A stretch of 64,000 bases of DNA from Dromiciops gliroides (lineage: Eukaryota > Chordata > Mammalia > Microbiotheria > Microbiotheriidae). Every line of letters starts with the position of its first letter. Position 1 is the first letter of the stretch. A program made the position numbers and the translations under genes. The notes below the pieces were generated by a model. The model saw only the letters and a list, made by a program, of their open reading frames with translations, searched no databases and had not been told where the DNA came from. The DNA lies in assembly GCF_019393635.1 (NCBI RefSeq), contig NC_057861.1, positions 81,723,327-81,787,326 on the forward strand, given 5' to 3'. This document shows positions 45,169-55,109 of this stretch, piece by piece.

Positions 45169-45322
45169 CTTTTTTTTTTTTTAATAGTGAGACAACTGAT
45201 GTTAAGTGACTTGCCCAGGGTCACACAGCTAGTAAGTGTTAAGTGTCTGAGGTCGGATTTGAACTCAGGTCCTCCTGAATCCAGGGCCAGTGCTCTATCC
45301 ACTGCGTCACCTAGCTGCCCCT
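45169..45322 (-). mobile_element. tRNA-derived SINE, same strand as ADGRB1, 11-bp TSD
   Basis: TSD TGCATATTACT is exact at 45158-45168 and 45323-45333; its right copy runs into the first base of the LTR. Its poly(A) tail, read on the gene's strand, ends about 45 bp before the microexon. Confidence 0.94.
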
Positions 45323-45332
45323 TGCATATTAC

Positions 45333-46013
45333 TGTGATGAAATAATGGAATTTAGCAGATACTCAAAGACCCACCTGGAGATTAATCTATACTGATTGCA
45401 TCAAGTGAGAGTGATTGACTGCTGATTAAGCCTACTTCAAGTTAATTGGATTGTAATCACACCTGACTACCCCTTAAGAAGGTATTGTTGGGGCAGCTAG
45501 GTGGTGCAGTGGATAGAGCACCGGCCCTGGAGTCAGGAGTACCTACCCAAATCCGGCCTCAGACACTTAACACTTACTAGCTGTGTGACCCTGGGCAGGT
45601 CACTTAACCCTAATTGCCTCACTAAAGAAAACAAAACAAAACACACACACACACAAAGAAGGTATTGTTCTCAGAAGCTAGACTGTGAACTCAACTTGAG
45701 AACACTTTCAAAACCAATGGATTTGGATGATGCCAACCAATCAGCTTGAAGCAGTGTGTAAGGACCGCCTCTGTTCCAGACCTATAAAAAGCTTCCACAA
45801 TAAGCTTGCTGGAGAGTTCCTGATTAAAGCAGGCTCGTGGAGGAGGACTTCAGGAAGAACCCAACCAGGCTGGAACTCTAGGCTAGGTAGGACTTTTTTT
45901 TTCTTCTGAACTCCTTGTGAATACCTCTATGCTTTAATAAATGTTTAATGCCCAAAGACTGGTGCTGAAGCTTCTAATTTAAGGCAACCACAATTTAGAT
46001 TTTAAACATCACA
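45333..46013 (+). mobile_element. Solo LTR with nested SINE, antisense to ADGRB1
   Basis: Perfect 7-bp inverted ends TGTGATG...CATCACA and exact 4-bp target duplication TTAC (45329-45332 and 46014-46017). Promoter-like elements in + orientation: 'accaatcag' (CCAAT, about 45737) and 'cctataaaaagc' (TATA, about 45781); AATAAA at about 45937. Without the nested SINE and its duplication the LTR is about 500 bp. No internal retroviral sequence. Confidence 0.88.
45490..45655 (+). mobile_element. tRNA-derived SINE nested in the LTR, 14-bp TSD
   Basis: TSD AAGAAGGTATTGTT is exact at 45476-45489 and 45656-45669. Head 'ggggcagctaggtggtgcag'; tail ends in (AC)n. It post-dates the LTR. Confidence 0.97.
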
Positions 46014-46419
46014 TTACTCTTAAAACACAGGTTAACTATTGCCAGTTCCATTACTTGGTTCCCCTCCCATTCTAGCAGCATTGGCCTTTCCTCATTCTCC
46101 TCCTCTTGGAGGTTGGGGGTGATCTTAGATGTACCAGAAGGCCCCTGGACCACACATCTCTCCCCTCTGCCCTGCTTGAAATTCCACCATTACTGCTCCT
46201 GATCCTTATGTTGAAACAAGAAGACACTAAAGGTACTCTCACACCCTCAGTGCCAGTAAATTTTTCAGATCCTTTTCTGAACACTGCTGAATTCAAACAG
46301 GTTTGGATGTAAGCAGAAAGACTTTAAGGGAAGGATAAGGTCCAGGGCAGTGAATTGCAGAGGTGTACAGAGAGGACTGCAACAAGAAGGCAGTGGAACT
46401 TTTATTAAATAGAAATGCA

Positions 46420-46567
46420 GGGGGGAGCAGCTAGGTGGCGCAGTGGATAAAGGGCTGGCCCTGGATTCAGGAGGACCTGAGTTCAAATCCAGCCTCAGAC
46501 ACTTGACACTTACCAGCTGTGTGATCCTGGGCAAGTCACTTAACCCTCATTCCCCCCCCAAAAAAAA
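46420..46567 (+). mobile_element. tRNA-derived SINE
   Basis: Head 'gggagcagctaggtggcgcag', A-rich tail; flanks 'aaatagaaatg' and 'aaatagaagtg' are the probable TSD. Confidence 0.92.
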
Positions 46568-46597
46568 AAAATAGAAGTGGGGTATGGAGAAGAGAGA

Positions 46598-46792
46598 GGC
46601 AGCTGGATGGCTCAGTGGATAGAGCCCTGGTCCTGGAGTCAGCAAGTCTTGAGTTCAAATCTAGCCCTAGACACTCTCTAGCTGTGAGAAGGAAATGCTT
46701 AACCATCCCAGTATCTTTTGCCAGGAAAACCCCAAGAACAGTATAGTCCACAGGGTCACAAAGAGTCAGACACAACTGAACAACAATAGTGG
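46598..46792 (+). mobile_element. Long-form tRNA-derived SINE
   Basis: Head 'aggcagctggatggctcag', 3' part 'ccatcccagtatcttttgcc', 'gagtcagacacaactgaac'. Confidence 0.9.
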
Positions 46793-46839
46793 AAAAAAGA
46801 AGGGTGAACAATGCCTTAGTATAGTGCGACAGTAAAGGG

Positions 46840-47100
46840 AGAAAATGCGTTTATTAAGCACTTACTATGTGTCAGGGAGTGTGCTAAGTGCTTTACAAAT
46901 ATTATCTCATTCAATCCTCCTGACCACCCTGAGAGATAGGTGCAATTATGATCCCCTTTTTACAGATTAGGAAATTGAGACAGTCTGAAGTTAAGTGACT
47001 TGCCCAGGGTCACACAGGTCAAGTGTCTGAAGCTTGACTTGAACTCATGTCTTCCTGATTCTGGGCTCAGCTCTTTATCCAGTGCGCCACCTAGCGGCTT
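46840..47100 (-). mobile_element. MIR/SINE hybrid, antisense
   Basis: 'gtttattaagcacttactatg', 'acaaatattatctcattcaatcc', 'gaagttaagtgacttgccc', 'gcgccacctagcggc'. Confidence 0.82.
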
Positions 47101-47510
47101 TAGGGAGGTATTGTGGTAAGAACTGGCAATAGACTATACTCATTCGCCTCTTGTCTGAGAGTGTAGCTCTAAGTTGCCCCCTAGTTCCATTTTATCAGCA
47201 TAGCAGCTAAGGAAGAAATATATTAGTCTAAATACAGTCTACTTTGCAAAAAGAAAAGAGGAAGGGGGAAAGGGAAGGGGCAAAGAAAGGGAAAGAGGAA
47301 GAAGAAAGGGGAAGGGGAAAGAAAAGGGGAAAGGGAAATTGGCTGATATTAAACCTTAGTGAGACTACCAGTCAGTGCCATTTTTACATTCTGCATTATC
47401 CTGCTCCTCCCTCCAGGCCATCATGAAGACAGCTGCCCAAATAATGTTCCTAAATAAAAAATGTAAACGATTATATTTGTCTCCTGCTTAAATGATTCCA
47501 TTGGCTCCTA

Positions 47511-47897
47511 CAGCAGTGGTTCTTAAACTTTTTGAGGTCAAGACCCCTTTATACTCTTAAAAATCAAGGATACCCCAAAGACTTTTTGTTTAAGGGAGTT
47601 ATATCTTATCAATATATGCCATGAGAGAAGTTAAAATGTATTATTATTATTATTATTATTTTCCGGGGCAATAAGGGTTAAGTGACTTGCCCAGGGTCAC
47701 ACAGCTAGTCAGTGTCAAGTGTCTGAGGCCAGATTTGAACTCAGGTCCTCCTGAATCCAGGGCCAGTGCTTTATCCACTGTGCCACCTAGCTGCCCTCCA
47801 CAGTATTATTAAAAAATTACTTTTGACTTTGTGAACCTTTGGAAACTTCGGTCTCAGGACTCATCAGGGCTCTGTACGACACTTTGAAAATGTCTGG
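47511..47897. mobile_element. hAT-Charlie-like DNA transposon with nested SINE
   Basis: 'cagtggttcttaaactttttg', 'agacccctttatactcttaaaaat', 'caaagactttttgtttaagg' and the far end 'ttgactttgtgaacctttgg' to 'cactttgaaaatgtc' match the widespread 'cagtggttctcaaac...' hAT family. A SINE splits it at 47663-47797. Confidence 0.75.
47663..47797 (-). mobile_element. tRNA-derived SINE nested in the hAT element, antisense
   Basis: 'ccggggcaataagggttaag' to 'gccacctagctgccc', with a (TTA)n run at its left (47640-47660) and 'agtattatta' at its right. Confidence 0.9.
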
Positions 47898-47899
47898 TC

Positions 47900-48390
47900 T
47901 ATAGGACAATTCATAAGCTCTGGGTCCGGCCTTTCAAGCCTCCCTAGCCCCATCTGGCTCCTACCTCCATGTTCAGCCTTTTTGCACACCATTTTCCTTC
48001 TCAAGCTCTACAACTGAACCAAAGCCGACTGTTTAGCATTCCCCAGCCTGCCCTGCCCTGCCCTGCCCTGCCCAATGTAGTCCTTTCCTGTTGCAGCTGC
48101 TGCTGCCAAGCCTGGGAGAGAACTCTCTCTGCCTCTCTTCCTCCTGACATCTTCATCTTCATTCAAGGCCCAGAATACCTTTCCCATGAAGTCTCCCCTG
48201 ATTCCCATAACTGCAGGAGGTCTCCCCCTCTTCAAACATCCTTAGTATACCTTTTCTAGATTACTTCTTCTTTTCCCTGGCATACTGTAGCTTGGATCAT
48301 CTTTATTTGAATACACATTATATTTCCCTGTTCAATTGTGACTTCCCCAAGGACAGGTACAATGCAATTTCTTCTTCTTCTTCTTTTTTT
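47900..48390 (+). mobile_element. L2 LINE 3' region
   Basis: 'ggcctttcaagcctccctagcc', 'catctggctcctacctcc', 'atgaagtctcccctgattcc' and 'gtgacttccccaaggacagg'. Includes a (CCTGC)n run at 48053-48072. Confidence 0.7.
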
Positions 48391-48391
48391 G

Positions 48392-48480
48392 GTCAGTCAA
48401 TAAACATTTATTAAGTGCCTACTGCATGGCAGACACTGCTAACACTTGAGATACAAGGAAAGGTAAAGAATAGTCCTGGA
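48392..48480 (-). mobile_element. L2 LINE 3' tip, antisense
   Basis: 'gtcaataaacatttattaagtgcc' then 'ggcagacactgctaacac'. Confidence 0.85.
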
Positions 48481-48542
48481 CAATTCCAAAGGACTCATGA
48501 TGGAAAATGGAGTCTGAATGCAGGTCTAAGCATACTATTTTC

Positions 48543-48594
<52 letters not shown>

Positions 48595-48825
48595 TGCGCG
48601 CGCGCGCGCGTAGCTTTTCCCCTCTCTTCTGTTTCTTCTTTCACAACATGACTAATGTGGAAATATGTTTATATGATTGCACATGTATAACCTATATGAG
48701 ATTGCTTGCTATCTTGGGGAGGAGGGATGGGAGGCAGGGAGGAAAAATGTGTGAAACTGAAAATCTTATAAAAAACGAATGTTGAAAACTATCTTTACAT
48801 ATAATTGGAAAAAAGAAAATACTAT
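48478..48825 (+). mobile_element. L1 LINE 3' UTR end
   Basis: 'ccaaaggactcatgatgg', 'gagtctgaatgcaggtctaagc', 'acatgactaatgtggaaatatg', 'aactatctttacatataattgg', then A-rich end: the consensus end of marsupial L1, sense to the + strand. Confidence 0.92.
48546..48611. repeat. (TG)n(CG)n alternating purine-pyrimidine tract
   Basis: About 22 TG units pass directly into GCGCGTGCGCGCGCGCGCG, 66 bp of unbroken alternation including a CG block. It lies within the L1 3' UTR. Confidence 0.95.
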
Positions 48826-49075
48826 TTTTTTATAAAAATAGTTCTGGCTCTCAAGGAGCTCAGTCTAATCACTAATGAAGCTCCTGCAGAAATTCCACTG
48901 GCTCCTCTCATGTTTGAGTGCTAAGTGCTGAGCATCGAACCTTACACACAGGAGGAGCTTAATAAATATTTGCTAAATGTTTAATTCATTTAAATTTTGT
49001 TTCAAAGGTATCTCATGTTTGGAGGATAATTATACCCCATTATAGTATGTACTTGAATGAAAACCAGCCACTTAC

Positions 49076-49794
49076 CTCCAAAGAACTCATGGAGAGTGTG
49101 GAGACTGTCTCACTCTTGTTCACTACCCCCGTGGGTGCCCCTTCGCTGCTAGGCTCGCCTAGGCTGCTGGGGTGAGGCTCTGGGGCCAGGCTATGTGGGG
49201 CCGGAGGCGGGGGAAGGGGCTGCTGCTGAGGTGGGGGTGGTGCGGAGGGTGGGGCTGGGGGCTGTGCAGGAGTCAGGGATGGGGCCTGGGCCTCAGGACC
49301 TGAGGCTGGCTCTCGGGGTGGGTTCTTCACCCCATAGCCTGGATCAGCTGCCATGTTGAGGTGGATGAGGCGGGTCTGAGGCATGTGGTCGATGTTGATG
49401 CTGTACTTCCCCTCGTCCTTGGGGGGCTTGGCCCGGAGGGTGGCGGTGTTGGTGGGCAGGATCACGTAGCTGGTGTCCAGCACCTTCTCCTGGGCCCGGC
49501 TCAGCTCAGAGTCCAGCTTCTTAAAGATGTCCCCATCACAGATATAGATGGACTTGGGGGTCTTGTCTTTCTTAAGAGTAAGTGTGTGGTTGGCAAACTC
49601 ACCCAGGTTGACACCACCCAGATAGTGAGGTGATCCCTGAAGATGCATCTTGGACACATTGGTGGGAAGACTGTTAAAGTTAGAGGGAGTCTTGGGGTGG
49701 TTGAGTTTCAGTTTCTCCTCATCCTGGATGGAGGGACGCTTCAGCGTCCCTGTGATAGTCGAGGTCCGGCAGGCCGTGATATCCTTGTTCAATA
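49076..49794 (-). CDS. ADGRB1: ADGRB1 long cytoplasmic exon (proline-rich region)
   Basis: Acceptor 'ctttctgcag|TATTG' and donor 'TTGGAG|gtaagt' bound 719 nt. The first two bases complete the Val codon, then [83 protein letters not shown], and [11 protein letters not shown] proline-rich block (about 49170-49310; [18 protein letters not shown]) is the region which, in BAI1, binds SH3 proteins such as BAIAP2/IRSp53. It ends [14 protein letters not shown]. Reading through the donor would add only 11 intron-coded residues before a stop. Confidence 0.97.
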
Positions 49795-50058
49795 CTGCAG
49801 AAAGGGGGACACAAAGCAGAAGGAAAACTCAGAACTGTCCCCCTCTTCGACACTGCAGGGTACTGACACACTCATGCTCCCCACCCCTCCCTTCTGGGCC
49901 AGCTAGATCAGCCCCATTCATATGGGGTCTGGGTCTCTGCTCTGTGTGGGTTGGGCCTTGAGTGGTCTTGTGGGGTCAAACTCAAAAAGAAATGGCTCCC
50001 CGAAGGTCACAAATGGACTAAGAGAACCACAAATTGACATCATCTGTGTTACACTGTG

Positions 50059-50230
50059 GGGTTTTTTTTGTTTTGTTTTGTTTTGTTTTTTTTTAGTGTG
50101 GCAATTGGGGTTAAGTGACTTGCCCAGGGTCACACAGCTAGTAAGTGTTAAGTGTCTGAGGCCGGATTTGAACTCAGGTACTCCTGACTCTAGGGCCAGT
50201 GTTCTATCCACTGCGCCACCTAGCTGCCCC
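50059..50230 (-). mobile_element. tRNA-derived SINE, antisense to the + strand, 9-bp TSD
   Basis: TSD TACACTGTG at 50050-50058 and 50231-50239; (GTTTT)n/T-rich start and 'gcgccacctagctgcccc' end. Confidence 0.94.
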
Positions 50231-50526
50231 TACACTGTGTTTTTAACTTATTTTGTTAAATATTTCCCAATTCCATTTTAATCTGGTTCAGTCAAACTCA
50301 AGTCATTCATTTGATACCTCTGAGAAAGGACATCGCACAGCTCTGGGCTCTTGTCTTATCTCTGACAGAAGTAGGCTGTGTGATCCCAGGAAAATCACCA
50401 AACCCCTCTCAGCCACTCTGACAGAGATAATAAAACAGGCTGAGAATCAGCAGCACCCCTACCTCCTCTTAGGTGCTCTGTGGCTATTAAAGATACTAGT
50501 GGGTTAACACAAAAACATCATACAGA

Positions 50527-50672
50527 GGGCAGGTAGGTGGCACAGTGGATAAAGCACTGGCCCTGGATTCAGGAGGACCTGAGTTCAAATTTGACCTCAG
50601 ACACTTGACAGTTACTAGCTGTATGACCCTGGGCAAGTCACTTAACCTCCATTGCCCTGCCCATAAAAAAAA
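50527..50672 (+). mobile_element. tRNA-derived SINE
   Basis: Head 'agggcaggtaggtggcac', body 'gttcaaatttgacctcag', A tail. Confidence 0.92.
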
Positions 50673-50679
50673 GAAAGAT

Positions 50680-51960
50680 CATAAGAAGGGTGATTTGCTA
50701 CTCAGTGAATCCATGTAAAATGATTTGATTTTTCCTAAGCAAATGGCCATTATGAAAAGGGATCACTTTCGGGAAGAACAAGCACCAGAGAAGCTACAGG
50801 GAGGTTGATCTGCCTTAGTCTAAAGAATCGTGTGCCAGTTCTGTCTCACAGTGCCCCCCTCTGGTGGATAGTGATATTTGCTGTTATACCTCACATCGAA
50901 AACTGTCTGTCTCTGATGCATTGCTCGTGGAAAATTATGTGGTCATTTCTACTTGATGCTTTTCCTTTTATCAGCTGAGTGGTACCTAAGGTCAGGGAGC
51001 CTGTCTCATCTGAACCCTGTATCACTCCCAGCATCAAAGAGTGACCTGAATATAGTTTGTGTTTGATAAATGAATGAGTGCTGAGCTCCCCATTCCTAGA
51101 GGTATTCTAGTAAGTGAAGACTGAAGGAACACTTGCAGGGATGTTTTAGAGGGGATTCCTATTCACCCATTGTTTGGATTATGTGTCTAAAAGGTCCTGT
51201 TCTGACTTTGATATCCTGTGATGTCACGACTGTGCCAAGTTGAGAAATCTCTATCCCTACTGATTTGCAAGCTCTTATTCGAAAGAGGGAGTGAGAAGGC
51301 ACTCAAAATTGGTGGGTTAAGCTGTCTGTCTTCAGGTTAGAGAGTGTACGACTTGCCCAGGCAGCCATCTATTCAAATGAATCACAAAATCTCAGATCCA
51401 GAAGGGACTTAGGCAGTCATATATTCCAAAATTCAACTAATGGCCAGAATGTTAGAACTATGATAATTTTTTTTCCCGGGGGAAGGAAGGGGAATAGATG
51501 AAATAAAGTTGATTCTCAGTTAATATAAGGAAATACCTCCTTTTAAAAATGGAACTGGCCACTTCTGAAGGTGGGGGTTGGGGAGGATCGTCACTGTGAT
51601 CACATAATCTCTGAGTTTCAGAGACCACAGAAGCCATCTAGACCAACCCATACCTAAACAAGGTACCTAAATGCCCTCTGAGATTTCTCTAAACTCTGGA
51701 GTTTGGTGATTAAAATATTTAGAGCTGTCAGCACAGTCCATGTGACACACTTTACAAACGTTCTCGTAGCTTATTCCAGCAAGATGAGGGAGAGGGTGCT
51801 GCTTATGAGATCTTGGCTGGTTCCTCTTCTCCCTCGATTCAAAAAGGGAGAAGAGAGGTGACCACTTCCCTGAAGTTACATGGGCAATGATGGATTGGAG
51901 AAATTAAGTGCCCTCCAGGCTGGAAGGGGCAGCTGCCATCAACTACCAATTTTCTTTTCT
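50680..51960. other. Repeat-poor part of ADGRB1 intron
   Basis: Only an L2-like tip (about 51000-51085) and short MIR-like phrases ('cacaaaatctcagatccagaaggg', about 51380) are visible. No exon found. Confidence 0.45.
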
Positions 51961-51964
51961 TTTT

Positions 51965-52119
51965 TTTACACTTTTTTTGGGGGGGCGGGGCAATGAGGGT
52001 TAAGTGACTTGCCCAGGACCACACAGCTAGTAAATGTCAAGTATCTGAGGCTGATTTGAACTCAGGTCCTCCTGAATCCAGGGCCAGTGCTTTATCCACT
52101 GCGCCACCTCGCTGCCCCC
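51965..52119 (-). mobile_element. tRNA-derived SINE, antisense
   Basis: 'ggcggggcaatgagggttaag' to 'gcgccacctcgctgccccc'; probable TSD 'aactaccaattt' (51938 and 52127). Confidence 0.92.
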
Positions 52120-52279
52120 ATGATGAACTACCAATTTCAAAGGGATTTGGGAATATTATGCTTTGAGATCCCTGGGATAGAAGATGGTGGTGACTTCATC
52201 CAGGCAGGAAGGCTAATGGACAACAGTGGCATTCTTTGAGTTTCATCTTAGATAGGCTCTCTGAAATTGGATTGCACTG

Positions 52280-52480
52280 ATCCACAGTAGCAGAAGATCA
52301 CAGGATTTAGAACTTGGAAGAGCCTTGTAGGTCATATAGTCCAACCCTCTTACTTTACAAGAAAGGAAATCGAGGCTGGAGATATTAAGTGACTTGCCCA
52401 ACAGCACATAGGCACATAGGCAGCAAGTGGAAGACTTGAACCAAGGTCTTCCAACATGAAGTCCAAGACTCTTTCCACTT
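52280..52480 (-). mobile_element. MIR-type SINE, antisense
   Basis: 'aacttggaagagccttgtagg', 'atagtccaaccctcttac', 'ttaagtgacttgcccaac'. CACATAGG is duplicated in tandem. Confidence 0.75.
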
Positions 52481-52544
52481 CACTTGAGTCCATCCCTCTT
52501 TCTAAAGTCTTTTCCTGACTCTTTTCTCAGTTGGTTCCCATGAC

Positions 52545-52900
52545 AAGCCTCTGAAATGATAGTATTCTTATTTTACAGCAGAGGAAACTGAGGCCCAGAG
52601 GTCTAAAGAAGATTTGTCTAAGGTCACATAGTGAAGTGGATAGGGCACTGGACCTGGAGTCCAGAAGATCTGAGTTCAAATCCAGCCCTAGACATTTCTA
52701 GCTATGTGACCCTGGGCAAGTCACTTAACCTCTGCCTTACCTTAGTTTTCTCATCTGTGAAATGGAGATGATAGTAGCACCTACTTCCCAGATTGTTGTG
52801 AGGATCAAATGAGATAGTATTTGTAAAGTGTTTAGCACAGTACCTGGCACATAGTAGGTACTTTCTAAATGTTTGCTGAAAATAAAATAAGGCACTTGCT
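52545..52900. mobile_element. MIR SINEs (antisense fragment, then full sense copy 52630-52875)
   Basis: 'cagaggaaactgaggccc' is antisense; then sense 'gacctggagtccagaagatc', 'gtgaccctgggcaagtcac', 'gcacctacttcccagattg', 'gtacctggcacatagtagg'. Confidence 0.88.
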
Positions 52901-54116
52901 AAACTTTAAAGCATTATATAATTATTATTGCCACAAAACAGCCTTGCCATGCCACAATGTCACAAATTAATGTTGGCACTGGGCAGGTGATGGTTTTTCC
53001 TTATTGATTATTTGGTAGTATTACCCATCTTAAGGACGTAAGGTAGAATTGGGAATATTGGCCCAAAGACCCTACACTGAATGGTCAACCTTCTCCCTCA
53101 GAAGATTTTCAGGCTTAGAGAAGCCCAGGCCAGTTTGGAGAGTGGGACCCAGATCCAGAGCAGTACAAACAATATGAACACACACAGAGACACACAAGCA
53201 CATCTACTCTTTGTCTCCTGTAGGAACCCCAAGTTGTGCAGATGCCAGAGTCCAGGCTGCAAAAGAAAGCATTAAGTTGCAGGGAAGGAGGTCTGGGGTG
53301 GTGAAGGAAGGACAAGAGCTGAGGCCGGGCCCTGGAGGCTGGGCCTGCTGATAGCTACTCACCAAATAACTCAACGAAGAGGATGGTCAGAGGTCAAAAT
53401 TCCCCAAAGTGGAAAGGGTGGGGCTGGAGGCTGGGGAATGAGGTTGGGGGATTTTGGCTTTCCTTAAAGCAGCTGTATGAAGGCATCACATTCTACCGGA
53501 GGGGGATTGTGTCAATAAGGGAAGCTGACTTTAGTGAGAGTGATTGGGTATAAATAAACATGGACACCAGACTGTGTGTGAGGGGACTAGCTACTGAGTT
53601 TGATCCTCCTGAGGGGGAATGCTGGCCAGTAAGGATCAAACAGGGCTTGGCCATCTGGGTCAAAGGAGATTTCAAGCAGAAGGACCGAGTCATGTCCCTT
53701 TTCAAAGGTTGGGGAGCAAGGAAGGGCAAGCACAGAGTTTCAATCTTTCCACAGGTCAGTGTCCAGAGCATGGATGGTCTTTCTAAGAATGTTGAAGATC
53801 ACAGAATTTGAGCTGGAAAAGACTTTGCATATCACTGGGTCCAAAACCATAATTTTCTGTTAGTGAAAGGGGGAGGGGTGGGAGCAGGGACTGAGGGGCG
53901 AGGGAGGGTCACATGGCCCATTCTGGAAGAAGGGGGAGGGTCTCTGCGGAATGGGAATAGTAATATTGACTCCCTGAAGGCAGGATCTGTATCATCTCCC
54001 AAAGAAGAGGAACTTCCTGATGACCAAGATTGTGACTTCCCTTTGAATTCAGTATTCCCCAAGGGTGGAAAGTATCACCTCCTTTGGGCTAGGCTTGGGT
54101 CTTCCCTTTCTTTTCT

Positions 54117-54278
54117 TGTTTTTTTGTTTGTTTTTTTTGTTTTTGCAGAGCAATTGGGGTTAAGTGACTTGCCCAGGGTCACACAGCTAGTAAGTGTTAA
54201 GTGTCTGAGGCTGGATTTGAACTCAGGTCCTCCTGAATCCATGGCCGGTACTCTATCCATTGGGCCACCTAGCTGCCC
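54117..54278 (-). mobile_element. tRNA-derived SINE, antisense, 16-bp TSD
   Basis: TSD CTTCCCTTTCTTTTCT is exact at 54101-54116 and 54279-54294. Confidence 0.96.
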
Positions 54279-54839
54279 CTTCCCTTTCTTTTCTACACAT
54301 TCCCCTGCCGTTCAACTCTTGGCTACGCCCATATGGGATACATACTATTAGGTGCCAATGGACTATACTGCCCTCCCCTGGTTTAACTTTGGGCAAAATG
54401 GGCTTCCTTCGTGTCTCCAGTTAGGCATGAAGAAGTATGGGCTGGCCAAAATGAGCCAGACTGAAGGACACGGGTGGGGCTGGGGAAGGGAAGATCTTGG
54501 CATTTGAGGAAGAATTTCCTTTACCTGCTCTGGAGCAAAACCAAATGACCCCCCAGACCAGAATCAGCCAGGAAAGGCACAAGGAGAGGGGATGACGGGG
54601 TGGGGAGAAAGGGAAGGTAGAGGCTAAGGAGAATAGCAGCAGCTCAGCCCAAGTCCAGAAGCAGGGAGCTAGGAGGAGAGGAAAGGCGTAAACAACCACA
54701 TATAACCATGCACCCTCTCTACGACCCCCTCCCAACCACACACAGATTCTGCGCAAACAAGGACACGAAGTAAAGAGAAAGCCAAGGCGGACCCCCAAAT
54801 GCAGGTCCCTTGTTGATTTCTCACCTGTCAGGTGCTCAC

Positions 54840-54879
54840 CTGATCTACAGGCCATATCCACATCCTTCTCAAAATCAGT
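54840..54879 (-). CDS. ADGRB1: ADGRB1 40-nt exon (TDFEKDVDMACRS)
   Basis: Acceptor 'tgtctttcag|ACTGAT' and donor 'AGATCAG|gtgagc' bound 40 nt: TDFEKDVDMACRS plus the first base of Val. It links '..NGHAQLM' to 'VLNKDI..', as in BAI1. Confidence 0.96.
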
Positions 54880-55109
54880 CTGAAAGACAGAGAAGCAGAG
54901 GCCAGGGTGAATGGGGAGGGGTTGCAGGGCAAGGAGTTTACATCGCCCTAAATAACCATCAGAGCTTCCCTTTGTGCAGAAAGCTCCAGGCTCCAAGGCA
55001 TGATTAGAACACAGGTTTTCTGGGACAGTTTCTTGCTCCTTTTGTGGTTTAGAGTAGAAAACTCCAAGTATGTGAGCTCTTGTCATTTCCCTCCTTACCT
55101 ACTACTTCT

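Larger units (their letters stand above)
45122..49075 (-). other. ADGRB1: ADGRB1 intron upstream of the microexon
   Basis: 3.95 kb, GT-AG, almost wholly repeats: SINE, LTR, two SINEs, MIR, hAT with SINE, L2 and L1 3' end, each listed separately. Confidence 0.9.
49795..54839 (-). other. ADGRB1: ADGRB1 intron (5.0 kb)
   Basis: GT-AG. Contains SINEs at 50059-50230, 50527-50668, 51965-52119 and 54117-54278, MIRs at 52280-52900, and repeat-poor stretches at about 50680-51960 and 52900-54100 in which I see no exon. Confidence 0.88.

Noticed and set aside
45333..46013. Intact endogenous retrovirus
   Set aside because: No gag, pol or env sequence was found beside any of the LTRs; they are solo LTRs or fragments.
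49040..49075. Read-through alternative ADGRB1 C-terminus ([11 protein letters not shown])
   Set aside because: It needs retention of a normal GT-AG intron; the nearest - strand AATAAA is over 600 nt away in an L2 tip, and no evidence supports such an isoform.
54421..55086. 221-codon open frame on the - strand around the 40-nt ADGRB1 exon
   Set aside because: Only TDFEKDVDMACRS is real coding; the rest is intron on both sides with clear splice sites.
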